NCBI GenBank assembly: GCA_023935145.1 | Contig: CM043699.1 | Location: forward strand, 132,315,536 to 132,379,535 | Direction: 5' to 3' | From: Bretschneidera sinensis | Lineage: Eukaryota; Streptophyta; Magnoliopsida; Brassicales; Akaniaceae | Length of the DNA stretch: 64,000 nucleotides | In this document: one piece after another, positions 21,329-32,610 of the stretch | Numbering within the stretch: the first letter of the stretch is position 1 | Layout of the letters: every line of letters starts with the position of its first letter | Position numbers and translations under genes: made by a program | The notes under the pieces: generated by a model | What the model was told of the DNA's origin: nothing | The model's database searches: none | The model's input: only the letters and a program-made list of their open reading frames with translations

Positions 21329-22871
21329 CTAACAGAGTAAACAGAAACGCCCTTTTCATGTCCAACGATGGCACTCGATCAATTGCAAGCTGAGGTAACA
21401 GTTTTAACATTAGTCATTGTTAAAGTTGTCCTGTCACAATAAGAAGATACATTGCTCATTGCTTCTGGAAGTGAGCTCAAAATAGCAAGTTCTACAACAG
21501 ACAATCATCCATGTTCCAACACCCTGTCCATATTTTGTAACATAGTATTTCAAAGCGGCCAGATAAAGATAAAATGACAATCTTGGATATCAGAAAACAT
21601 GGATCCAAATAGTGACAAAAGAAGAGATCAACAATCTATCTAATACTGGCAATAGGAATCTTCATCTTAGTGCCAATCATTTAGAAACAAAAAAAGTCAC
21701 TGCTCTTCTCCCTACAATGGAGCACGCCAATAAAGAAACAAAAAATCACTGAAGAAACAGTTTGCTTTACTCAAACTATGAAGAAAAAAAAATCGCTGCT
21801 GATATTAGAAGTTGTAATTTACAGATTTTATGTGACATTATTATCTCATTTAGCAAAACTAAATGGTGTTTCTAAGACCTTACCAGCAATACCAAGCTTC
21901 CCAGCTTTCCAAAACCCCCCAAAAGAGCAAAAACAAATGGGATAGGAGAGATGGGTATCTTCTCGTCGTCCGTTCAGATGGGTACTGTAAGAGAGAGTTA
22001 TAGACCGGAGAGATGGCCATATTTTTTCAGGGATTTGAAGTGAGGTAAGGCTGAGTGACAAATATGTGTTTGGGAAGTAGGAAAATGAGAGGAAAATATC
22101 TCTCCTCTCTTATGGGTTTCTTCGAGCTCGTCACTGTCGCGATTTGTTGAAGAGGAAAGGAGATAGACCTGATGAAAGTGAAAAGAAAGGAAATAGGGAG
22201 AGAGAAGATGAAGGCCTTGCAGATGGAGAGAGGCAAGAGCTCTGTGACTTGGAGAAGAAGAAGGCGAGGTCGCGAGTAAGAGAAGAGGTCTGTGAATTGG
22301 GAAAGTGAAAGTGAAAACTGGACCTGATTTGAGCCTAAAAAGGTCAATTTGCAGTGTTCTCAAATCAGTGTTTGAACAGTTAAATTTACAAAACTATGTT
22401 CAAGCATGGTTTTTGAACAGCGTCTCCCAAACAAGAGTGCCAGTGTTTGAAAACGGTTTTTAATGTTTGAACACTGAAAAGAATTTTTGAAAACCCTCCC
22501 CAAACAAGCCCTTAATTCATAACATGTGTTGTTGGTACTTGCAGCAGAGGAGACTAACCAAGTAGGTGATGCAAAGTACAATTGCGGTAAGTACGATTGT
22601 TGCGGTTATTGGGGAAAGAATGGATGCTCAAAGTCTTGCGGATTTGCTGATGATCAGCCCACCCCCCGAAGAAACTGATGGCTCTGTCCGAGTAGGCCAC
22701 GGTGGCTCTGCCGGTAGTAAAGGTGGAGGCAGAGGTGGCCACAATGGCGGTGATAAAGGTGGAGACGACGGTGACTATGGTGGCGGAGATGAAGGTGGAG
22801 GTGGCGGTGACAACAGACATAATGGAGGGAAGGGTAGTGGCGCCAGCCTTCACGTTGGCAGAATTCCATAG

Positions 22872-23400
22872 AGAGAGGTGACTTACTTATAAGTCTAAGA
22901 ACGTACGTACTTGTAAAATAAAACACATAAGTATGCTATACAAGTGTGAAAAGTATAAGAATAAGCTGCGTGCATGTATGTTTTAATTTGCGCGCTTTGT
23001 AAATCACGTGTTCGCTGAAGCTAATATTATGGGTATTTTAATTTGCGCGCTTTGTAAATCACGTGTTCTCAATGTTATATATAAGTTCGTTCAACAACAA
23101 AAGATATGTAATAAATAAGGTAATTGATGATTAACATTAATTTGGTTTGATTCATAATTTATTTTTTTCTCCTTAATTTTTGACAATTGAGGAATTCAAA
23201 TTTGAAATCTTTTTTTAAGAACAAATGCAGTTACCAATTAAGTTATAATCAAAATCATTTTATTAACTTATAATTAACACTGATCAAAGGTGCAATATGT
23301 TTGATGCATCTTCTTTAATTTGATGCTACTCATGTGCTTTAATGATCATCATATGGAAAATACCATGTGCTTAAATTGAAAAATGGGAATTTCAAAAACA
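22872..23400 (+). repeat. Conserved 3' flank of type M gene 3, with internal duplication
   Basis: This copy of the 3' flank carries the block TTTTAATTTGCGCGCTTTGT, followed by AAATCACGTGTTC, twice: about 22980-23013 and 23036-23069. Other copies have it once. Confidence 0.65.
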
Positions 23401-24870
23401 TGAATAAAGAAGAAAGAGAGAGAAGATGAGTGTACATAACCAAATGATATATCCATGCATATATTCGTTAAATAAAATTATGTAACCGTATGTTGAATAT
23501 CATCCTTTCCATCACCTCTTTTTTGTCTCGTGAAATTTGAATAGGAAAGATCCATATTCGATTTTAATTAATAAAAATCTTTAAATAAAAACTTTTATAT
23601 CAATGGAAGTAATTAAAACTAACAATAAACTTAAAAAAATAATAATTAAGTTATTCATTAAAAGATCCAATTCAAGAGCTCTAGGCACTCTCTTAGTTGT
23701 TTACATTTTTAACATTAATATCATTCAAAATGAAACACGTATATGGATTTGCAAGTTAAAATTTACATAATTTAGAGTGAATTCAATTGCAAAAGAAAAA
23801 TAAGATAACATTTTCATTAAAAAAAAACAATGAGATTTTAATTCTAAAATTTACTTACTTAAAATTTAGACAAAAAATACAACCAAAACAATTATATAGG
23901 CAAAATAAACAAAGAGCAAGAACACCAATAATTAATGTGGCTTAACAACTTCTTTGCCTACATCCACCAACAACTCCACTATTTTATTAATCTTCAACTA
24001 CAACTTTAGGAAGAACAAAGTTGTCAAACTCTCACCCCTAAAGTCACAATACAACAAAAGCTCTTAACCTAACTCTAGTTGTAAATGCGCACCCTCTCTA
24101 CTTGACAACTCAAAACTCCAATACACAAATTGCTCTCATCTTATCTCTAGTAGTAAACCCCTTTAGTTTACAATGTATATAGAATTATGAGTGTGCCTCA
24201 AATATTCTCTAGGACCCCTTTATATAGAAGATATTTTCCTAATACTATTAAGAAAAGAACGACAACATCATAGTAAACTACTACTACTTGTACAATCAAC
24301 AATCTAATAAGAAATTATTACTATATCTATTAGAACAAGCAAATATAAAATATGAAACAATTTTTTCCAAACCAATTGAATTCTTTTTTATGGAGAATTG
24401 AGCCAAAATCTTTATAAAAAAAAACTTTTTGAATGTAATTTTTTTCAAAAAAATAAGAATTTTTTTGTTTTATAATTGAACACATACTTAACTTTTCATG
24501 CACAAAAATCATTGTCGTGTCACGAAATGATTTTGTTTTTTTTTTTAAAAAAGAGAACAGCAAGAAATGGTATCAATTTGCATCTCTTGAGCTAAGTAGC
24601 TAGTTAGAATAAGTAAAAATGTTGAGCTAGAAATAGATTTTGTATTTTGAAAAGAAAGAAGCTAAGAATAGCTGTTGAAATAACGAAAGTTGAGAAATGG
24701 GTTAGAACCCCCCAAGAAATTTAAAATACTAGAAGATCAATCTATATATAATATAATTTTGTAGGATATTCTAATTTGCATTATTTATTTATTATTATAT
24801 TAATCTTGATACTAGTACACAAATAATCAATGATACAGTCAAGATCTTTTCATATTAAACTTTTCAAGAA

Positions 24871-24934
<64 letters not shown>

Positions 24935-24949
24935 GAAGATGAGTTAGAA
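23401..24949. other. AT-rich sequence with a probable decayed repeat and (AT)n run
   Basis: No gene is seen. About 23900-24320 reads like a plant interspersed repeat (GTGGCTTAACAACTTCTTTGCC and CTACATCCACC wording common near LTR ends), but no borders are clear. A (TA)n run of about 56 bp lies at 24875-24931. Confidence 0.4.
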
Positions 24950-25362
24950 ACAAACTAGAATCCATTACAAGCAAGCCTCTTTGGGTTGATCTTCTAAGAC
25001 TACAGGGAGAAACACCTTTGGTATGAGAACCAATAAACTGAATATTAGAGGGGAGGCATAAGAACTGTCTGTTTCAATAAAATTTAACACACGTTAAACA
25101 CCCTCCCCTGATGCCTATTTATATCTCTGTGCCTTAGGGACCGTAACCCTACCAGTTTCCTCACATCACACATGTGCATTGGGTCTTTGGCCCATTAACA
25201 AAGACCCATACCACATCGGGCTTCTACACATAAGGTGGCCTATACTAAAGATCCTTGATACTTTGGAGACCTATAAAAATTATATCACTTAATTGGGTCC
25301 TTTATTAGATAACGGGTCTACATGTACAATGTTATAACATATTTGAACCCAAAATTCCAACA

Positions 25363-28300
25363 ATCTCCCACTTGGGTTACATATGTTATCATTTATATTG
25401 TACATGAAGATAACCTTAATTAAGCTCATTTGTGCTATCTAAACCAAAATATCCAACAACAATCTGGTCCATTAACCATATCAATGTAAGATCAAAGCGG
25501 CCTTTATCACATTTATCGTAACAAGACCCATCAATGGTCACAACACTAACACAATTAACGACATAGATCTAGTATGGATGTGTAGCATGAAAATTACACG
25601 AAACGTAATCTTAAACATATCAATTTCCAACTGGTCCTCCATATGACTCAAAAGAATCATATGAAATACTTTCAAGCATTAAATGCGAAACTGCAATGAA
25701 AGTCATTAACAAAGCCATGTCAATTAAGCAAAAGTAAAAGACCAAATATAAACTCCCACTATACGGGCATATGGTCCAGAAGAACAACACCCATGTGAGC
25801 AACATGCTCAAGAAACACTATGGGTGGCAAACCTTTAGTAAGCGGATCCGCAATCATAGAGTTTGTACTGATATGCTCAATTGACACTTGAGAATTCTGG
25901 ACTCTCTCTTTGACAACCAGAAACTTGATGTCAATATGCTTTGACCTCGACGAGCTTCAGTTGTTCTTGGAATACAACTCAGCAGCCTTATTATCACAAT
26001 AAATCGTTAATGGTCTATCAATGCCATTGACCGTGCGCAGCCCAGTGATAAAATTTCATCGCCATATTCCCTAATTTGATGCCTAATGGCAAGCTATGAA
26101 CTCTACCTCCATGGTGGAAGTAGCTATGAGTGACTATTTCACACTCTTCCATGATATAGCTCTTCCAGCTAACATAAAGACATAGCCAGAAGTGGATCTC
26201 CTGCTATCAAGACACCCAGCAAAATCGGAGTCTGAATACCCAACGATCTCCAAAAGATCTGATCTCCGATATGTGAGCATATAATCCTTCGTTATCTATA
26301 GATATCTCATAACCCGTTTAGCTGCTTTCCAATGATCCATGCCCGGGTTACTCAAATATCTGCCTAGCATTCCAACAATGTACACAATGTCCGGTCGCGT
26401 ATATACTTGTGCATACATGAGACTTCCAACAGTCGAAGCATAGGGATATTTCGCCATTTCTTTCTTCTCAAGTTCATTTTTCGGACATTGGAGCAAACTG
26501 AACTTAACACCCTTTGCCACAGGTGTGTTTCCTGGTGCACAACCACTCATGCTAAATCTACTTAGCACTTTATCAATATAGGCCTTCTGTGACAGTCCAA
26601 ATATACCTCTGGAATGATCTCTATGGATCTGTATACCCAAAAAAAAGGATGCATCACCAAGATCTTTCATTTCAAATTTACTTGATAGAAATCTCTTGGT
26701 TTCATGCAATAGGCCTATATTGCTGTTTGCCAGTAGAATGTCGTCTACATATAGCACCAGGATAATAAATTTACTTCCATTGAACTTGAGATATATGCAT
26801 TGATCAATGGTATTTTCCTTAAATCCAAAGGATGTAATCACCTGATCAAATTTCCGATACCATTACCGGGATGCCTGTTTTAAGCCATAAATGGACTTTT
26901 TAAGCTTGCATACAAGATGCTTTGAATCTTTGGACTCAAAGTTCTCCGGTTGCACCATGTATATTGTTTTTTCAATGTTTCCATTGAGAAACACTTTTTT
27001 AAAGTCCATTTGATGTAGCTCCAAATCATAGTGAGCTACAAGTGCCATAATGATTCTAAAGGAATCTTTCATCAAAACCAGCGAAAAAGTCTCTTTCTAA
27101 TCAATGCCTTCCTTTTGAGTGAAACCTTTGGCGACTAGGCGGGCCTTATAGCTTTTAATGTTGCATTTTGAATCTTTTTTGGTTTTAAATATCTATTTGC
27201 AACCAATCGGTTTCGCACCTTTGGATAACTCTACTAAGTCCCAAACACCATTGTCATCCATTGATTTCATCTCATCCTTCATGGCTTCAATCCACTTTTC
27301 AGAATTAGGACATTGTGTGACTTGATTAAAAGAAGTCGGATCATCTTTCAGACCCATATCAAACTCATGTTCCTGGAGATACACGATATAATCAGTCGAA
27401 ATTGCGTTTCTCCTTTCTCTAGTGGATCTCCTTAATGGCACTTTCCACTTATGGTTGTTGAGGTACCTCTTGATGAACCTCAGGTGGTTCCTGATTTTGA
27501 GTAGGCGGCAATTCAAGTTCGTCATCAATGTGTTGGATCTCCGGATTTGCTTTTTGAATAACATCAGGTATGGATACCTGAACATTTTCAGTTGCAACAA
27601 CAGGAATTTAAACACATTGATCTTCAAAATTGACTTGCCTGAGTTGGTTTCTCCCACTTAACTCAACATCCTCAATGAACTTGGCATTGCCCATTTCAAA
27701 AAATGATCTATTAGAGGAATCATAAAATTTGAAACCCCTTGATTTTTCAGAGTATCCAACAAAATAGCATCTAACGGTCCTGAGTCTAGCTTCTTCTCAT
27801 TTGGCTTATAAGGCCGAGCCTCAGCTGGACATCCCCAAACATACAAATGCCTAATGTTAGGCTTTTTGCCTGTCCATAACTCGTATGGGGTTTTAGCTAT
27901 TGCTTTACTTAAAACTATGTTCAGGATGTAAACTGCAGTTTAGATGGCTTCACCCCAAAGCGATTCTGGCAAAGAAGAATGACTAATCATACTTCTTACC
28001 ATATCCTTTAAGGTTCGGTTTCATCTCTCAGCTACACCATTTTGAATAGGAGTCCCTGGCATGGTGTATTGAGGAACGATCCCACATTCCATCAAAAATT
28101 TGGTGAAGGGTCCAGGACATTGTTCACCTGATCCATCATATCTACCGTAGTATTCACCTCCACAGTCAGATTTGACAGCCTTAATTTTCTTGCCTAATTG
28201 ATTTTCAACTTCGAATTTGAAATTCTTGAACACGTCTATAGATTGAGACTTCTCATGAATTAAATAAAGATAACCATACCTGGAGTAGTCATCTATGAAA

Positions 28301-29880
28301 GTGATAAAATATTGTTTTCCATTCCAAGAAGCTGTAGGGAATGGACCACAAATATTCATATGTATCAATTCTAAGACACTATTACTCCTATTAGCATCTT
28401 TATTTTTAACATTTGTTTGTTTTTTCTTAATGAACTCAATGCAGACTTCAAAATCTGACAAATCTAAGGGATTAAGAATTCCTTCTGACATAAGTCTTTG
28501 AATCCTTTGTTTAGAAATATGTCCTAAACGCTTGTGCCATAACATTAATGAATTCTCATTTGTTAATCTGCGCTTAATACCAACATTACTGGTATGCAAG
28601 GATTCATTTTCTTTGGAGGCAATCATATCCAGTTTATATAAATTATCAATTAAAGAACCGGTACCAAACAAATTTGAATTCTGAGAAAGACTAAACTTTC
28701 TATTTCCAAATGAACAAGAAAAACCTTATTTGTCCAAACATGAAATAGAAACCAAATTCCATCTAAAAAATAGTACAAAAAAAGTCTCATCCAAATCTAA
28801 ATTACAACCAGATTCCAATTTTAATCTAAATAAAAAAAACTGCCTCCACAGGAGCTCTTTCGCCATTTCCTACATAGATGAATCTTTCAGCATCAGTTGG
28901 CGTTCGGCTCCTTATGCACCCCTGCATAGAAACATTTATGTGAGTAGTTGCACATGTATCTATCCACCAAGTGTTTTTAGGTACTAAGGCCAAATTGACT
29001 TATGAATAAACAAAGTTTAGAAGTTTACCCTTCTTCTCACACCAGGTCACATACTTGGCGTATTTTGTGTAGTCTTTCTTCACATGACCAGCTTTGTCGC
29101 AAAAAAAAACAAGTTATACCTTTATCTTGTTTCTGTTGTCCCTTGTGGTGTGAATCGCCAGACCCTGTAGTTTCCTTTCCTTTAATGTTCTTCTTTTTTT
29201 TCTTGCTGGAACTGGGGTCTTGATAAGTTGATATTAAATGAGCACTTTCAATCTTTTCATGATTGAGTCTCTCTTCCTCTTGGACACATTGAGCAATCAG
29301 CTCATTCAAAGTCCATTTCTCTTTTTGAGTATTGTAACTGATTTTGAAAGGATTGAATTGTGTAGGAAGAGAGATCAAGACTAAGTGCACCGGAATGTTT
29401 TCTGGCAATTCCAACTTGAATGCCTTTATTCTTGTCACAAGGTTTGACATCTCCATGATATACTCTCTTATCTTTCCCTTCCCCTTGCACCGCATTGAGA
29501 CAAGCTTAGTCAAGATGGTGCTTGTCTCGACCTTTTCGTTTGTGGCGAATTGGTATGCTATTTGGGAGAGGAATTTCTTAGCATAATTTTCATCAGGAAT
29601 AGAACCCCTGATGGTATCCGGAATCGAGTGCTTCATAATCATTAGGCTCATGCGGTTTGTTCGCTCCCATTTTTCATATACAACCTTTTTCTTAGCGGTA
29701 CTATCGCTGGTCAAAGGTGCGAGGCGATCGACCCTCAATGCATAGTCTAATCCATGCACCTCAACACGATCATAACATGATCTTGCCACTTCTTGAAATT
29801 CGTGCCGTTAAGCATGGGAATGCTGTTGATGTTAGCAGAAATCGATGTTGCTATAAACAAGAACAAAAGCTCACAATTAG
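25363..29880 (-). pseudogene. Broken gag-pol of Copia E
   Basis: Pieces from the 5' end of the minus strand: gag (about 29880-29037; NGTNFKKWQDHVMI, then the UBN2-type capsid with VQEEERLNHEK); pre-integrase and integrase (28671-28021; LWHKRLGHISKQR, FIDDYSRYGYLYL, SDCGGEY, PIQNGVAER); integrase tail and linker (27846-27193); reverse transcriptase (27075-26296; [35 protein letters not shown]); RNase H remnant to about 25850. Several stops, including one that splits the reverse transcriptase near 26850, and frame changes separate the pieces. Confidence 0.85.
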
Positions 29881-30389
29881 TAACAACTCATGTATATATG
29901 AATCAAAACAAAACTGTATACATATACACATGCATGTGGGCCCATAACAAGATACTAGCACAACATTAATACTTAGTCTTTGGACAGAAATATCAACTTG
30001 TAAGTGGTATCTCAAATATGGTTCATGAATATTAACAATCCAACCTGCCAAATAATGTGTCTTTCTTTGGACCGACACATTATTTGCATGACAACCTTTA
30101 TTTGTCACATATTCTCAACTATTTTAATCTATTAACAATGCAAAAATAACCTTTCTTTGGGCTGATTATTTTCACATATTAATAGCATGTTTACATGTCT
30201 TAAAATAAATAAATTTACATATTAGAGATTGTTTTGGCAACATAATACTTCAATTCATTCATCAAAAAACATTAAACATAAAATTCTGAACAAAATCCTT
30301 AATTTTTTTTTTTACCTTGACCGGCGTCACGGTGCCAGCCCTTGGCGCTGCGGCGCCAGCAATTTTCCCAAGGGACAAATCGCTTTGAT

Positions 30390-30511
30390 TATACTAAAGA
30401 TCCTTGATACTTTGGAGACCCATAAAAATTATATCACTTAATTGCGTCCTTTATTAGATAACGGGTCTACATGTACAATGTTATAACATATTTGAACCCA
30501 AAATTCCAACA
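30390..30511 (-). repeat. Partial 5' LTR of Copia E
   Basis: These 122 bases match 25241-25362 with only a few differences (CCTATAA against CCCATAA, and TTGGGTCC against TTGCGTCC). Confidence 0.85.
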
Positions 30512-31040
30512 TTTATAACTTTGATTATAATAATAATAATCCGTCGAACAAGTTTAGTCATAAGTTTTGCTTACTTTTTTTTTGTCGCTTGCATAGCCCC
30601 AAGCCTCCAACAGACATCAGCGGTTTCATAACCATAAAATTTGATGAAATCTAAATATCTTTAAAATTTTGATTTATTAAAAATCATAACTATAAATCAA
30701 ATTATTTTTTTAGTAATCAAATTTTTAGTTCGATTTGATTATCGAAACTTTATAATTAATCACGATTGACCAAAATTTTATCGAATTAAGAAAATTATAC
30801 TAATCAAAGCGTAATATAATTGAAGTTAAAACACTACAATTTCATTCAATCAACACATTAACATCATTCAATATACATTCCAATACTTCAAATAAACATT
30901 TAAAAATATTTATTTATTTATTTGCTATATATGCTCAGCATTTTTGTCCAACTCTATATATATACTGAGCTTTTTTTACTGTTATAACCTTAGTATTAAA
31001 AATATCTAATTTATTGTTATATGGATTTATATATAATTGG

Positions 31041-31071
<31 letters not shown>

Positions 31072-31521
31072 TAATTATAATTTTAGTATGGTTTGGTTAA
31101 ATGATTAACCGACATATTTAAAAAGTAATAACCATAACCATAACCATAACTGATAAAATAAAAAATCTGAATCATAAACCGAACTATTTTTTCTTATAAC
31201 TGTGTTTTTGGTTTGGTTGAGAAATGATTCATGTTGAATTATGGTTATCAGTTATTTTTTTCTATCCCTATATGTTGGATCACGATCCTCTCAATTTGAA
31301 AGTTGAAATTGAGTCAAATTTAGTATAAGATTTAATGTCATATTATTAAATGAAAAATATTTAAATTCAAATTTATCAATGTAATATTCAATTTCACTAT
31401 AAATTTGATATTCATTTCAATTCTTAAATTGAGATGATCGTGCTCCCTAATTACCATAAGCTGTTAAGGAAACCAAGCGCATTTAAACAATAAGAATAAT
31501 GACGCGTAGTCAATAAATATG
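30512..31521. other. AT-rich intergenic sequence
   Basis: No gene is seen. The stretch 31085-31270 has AACCATAACC repeats and GGTTTGGTT in both orientations, which suggests a small decayed inverted-repeat element; borders are not clear. A (TA)n run lies at 31039-31067. Confidence 0.35.
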
Positions 31522-32000
31522 TACCAGCTTTGTAAATCATGTGTCAGTCAATAATTTGCACGTTTTTTAAATCATGTGTTTGCTGAAACTAATGTTATGG
31601 AGCACAACTTTCGTTTCTTCTGCCTATCAACACAATTTACCACTATATCATATAAGTCCACTTAATTCTAAGATGAATAGTTTTCCGGGTAAGATGAGTG
31701 TAAATGTCATATTTACGTTTGTTCAATCACAAAAAGATATGCCAGCCAAGTAAGTATGGTAATTGATTATTAATATTAGTTTGGTTTAATTCATAATTTA
31801 TTTTTTTCTCTTTTAATAATTTGTTGTAATGCAAACTTGAAATCTTTTTACTAAAAGGGAGATGCTATTATCAATTATGTTATGATCAAAATCACTTCAT
31901 TAACCCATAATTACCATTGATCAAAGATCCAACATGCTTGATGCATCTTCTTTAATTTGATGCTACTCGTGATTAACCTTGACGTTCAAAGATCTTACAT
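31522..32000 (+). repeat. Orphan copy of the type M 3' flank
   Basis: Matches the 3' flank of gene 4 (AAATCATGTGTTTGCTGAAA, TTATGGAGCACAACTTTCG) and runs on to the GATGCATCTTCTTTAATTTG block, but no M gene stands before it. It marks a unit whose gene has been lost, or a part of the gene 3 flank separated by later insertions. Confidence 0.65.
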
Positions 32001-32190
32001 ATACGATTTATTTTTTAATGCAACCATCTAGCTTATAATTTCCTAACCATCTACCTTAATTTATATGGTTTCTCCTAATACTTTGGAGACATTTTCAGCT
32101 AAATTACTTGCAGTGTGGAGCATTATATAATGCAGGCATTTAGCTTCTTGTAGTTGTACAAGGTAGTTGTAGCTTCTTGGGTAAATAATT

Positions 32191-32195
<5 letters not shown>

Positions 32196-32240
<45 letters not shown>
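32196..32240. repeat. (AT)n microsatellite
   Basis: A pure TA run of about 45 bp between the orphan 3' flank and Copia A. Confidence 0.9.
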
Positions 32241-32246
<6 letters not shown>

Positions 32247-32439
32247 ATTGTAAAAGCAATGGAGGAGCTTACTTTTGATATAATGCACATGAGTATGAAT
32301 AAAGCATATGAGGGTTTTGTTGTTAATTTGGATGGTTAATTTTGTGAATTTTTTTTATGCATATGTTGTGGTCTTGTGGACTTGTAATTGGATGGCTTAT
32401 GTCTTATGGTGTTTTGGTTTCTCTTTTTTGGATGGTTTT

Positions 32440-32602
32440 GTTAGAGAATAAGAAAATAAGGTTTTGGACGAGAAAAATTTTATTCAGGGTATTGGATTAA
32501 CAAATATACAACAGTATATATAGTGATAAAAAAAACCTAATTGTAATAGGAATAGAGTTTCCTAATTATATTCTATACGGTTTCCTAATTATATTCTAAC
32601 CC
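32440..32602 (-). repeat. 3' LTR of Copia A
   Basis: Starts TGTTAGAGAATAAG. Its end reads TTCTAAC before a CCCTTTAAAC tract that is the polypurine tract on the minus strand. The terminal CA seen in the right LTR is altered. Confidence 0.85.
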
Positions 32603-32610
32603 CTTTAAAC

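Larger units (their letters stand above)
16908..22511. mobile_element. 5.6-kb PIF/Harbinger-like element with captured gene pieces
   Basis: The termini are inverted repeats: AGGCATGTTTGG at the left and the complement of GGGCTTGTTTGG at the right. They are flanked by TTA on both sides (16905-16907 and 22512-22514), and the paralogous introns show an empty site. A TTA duplication with this kind of terminus is typical of PIF/Harbinger and Tourist elements. Subterminal regions share CAGTGTT(C/T)GAAAAC motifs in opposite orientation. No transposase is recognisable, so it would be non-autonomous. It carries a MYB exon (18051-18584, minus) and an acyl-CoA synthetase fragment (20279-20624, plus). 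The possibility that two separate elements bracket host DNA is not excluded. Confidence 0.65.
16143..22871 (+). pseudogene. Type M glycine-rich protein gene 3, multiply broken
   Basis: Leader and exon 1 remnant are 16143-16271; exon 2 is 22545-22871. Compared with gene 1, 47 bases are deleted near 16225, removing the ATG and the first 14 codons of the signal peptide while sparing the donor site at 16272. The intron carries a 5.6-kb transposon (16908-22511) and an (AT)n run (16320-16374). Exon 2 keeps the module NCGKYDCCGYW...GCSKSC, then a run of six C at 22662-22667 shifts the frame against gene 4, bringing a stop a few codons later; read in the shifted frame the Gly-rich tail continues to TAG at 22869-22871. 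Exon 2 is closer to gene 4 than to genes 1 and 2 (DAKYNCG, SKSC). No functional product is expected. Confidence 0.88.
24950..30511 (-). mobile_element. Decayed Ty1/Copia retrotransposon (element E)
   Basis: Minus-strand Copia with a 3' LTR ending at 25362 (CCAAAATTCCAACA), a polypurine tract just inside it (AAGTGGGAGAT on the minus strand) and pieces of gag-pol up to about 29880. A 122-bp stretch at 30390-30511 matches the end of the left LTR (25241-25362); the rest of the 5' LTR and the primer site are deleted. The left border near 24950 is uncertain. Many stops and frameshifts make it dead. It is not closely similar to Copia F or A. Confidence 0.85.

Noticed and set aside
21846..22363. Ser/Leu/Pro-rich minus-strand frames near the right end of the 5.6-kb element
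   Set aside because: Overlapping frames on one strand with no recognised motif; may be a third captured 5' exon or leader, but I cannot support a gene.
31130..31170. AACCATAACC repeats as possible interstitial telomere
   Set aside because: The plant telomere repeat is TTTAGGG; this is a different word and fits a decayed inverted-repeat element.
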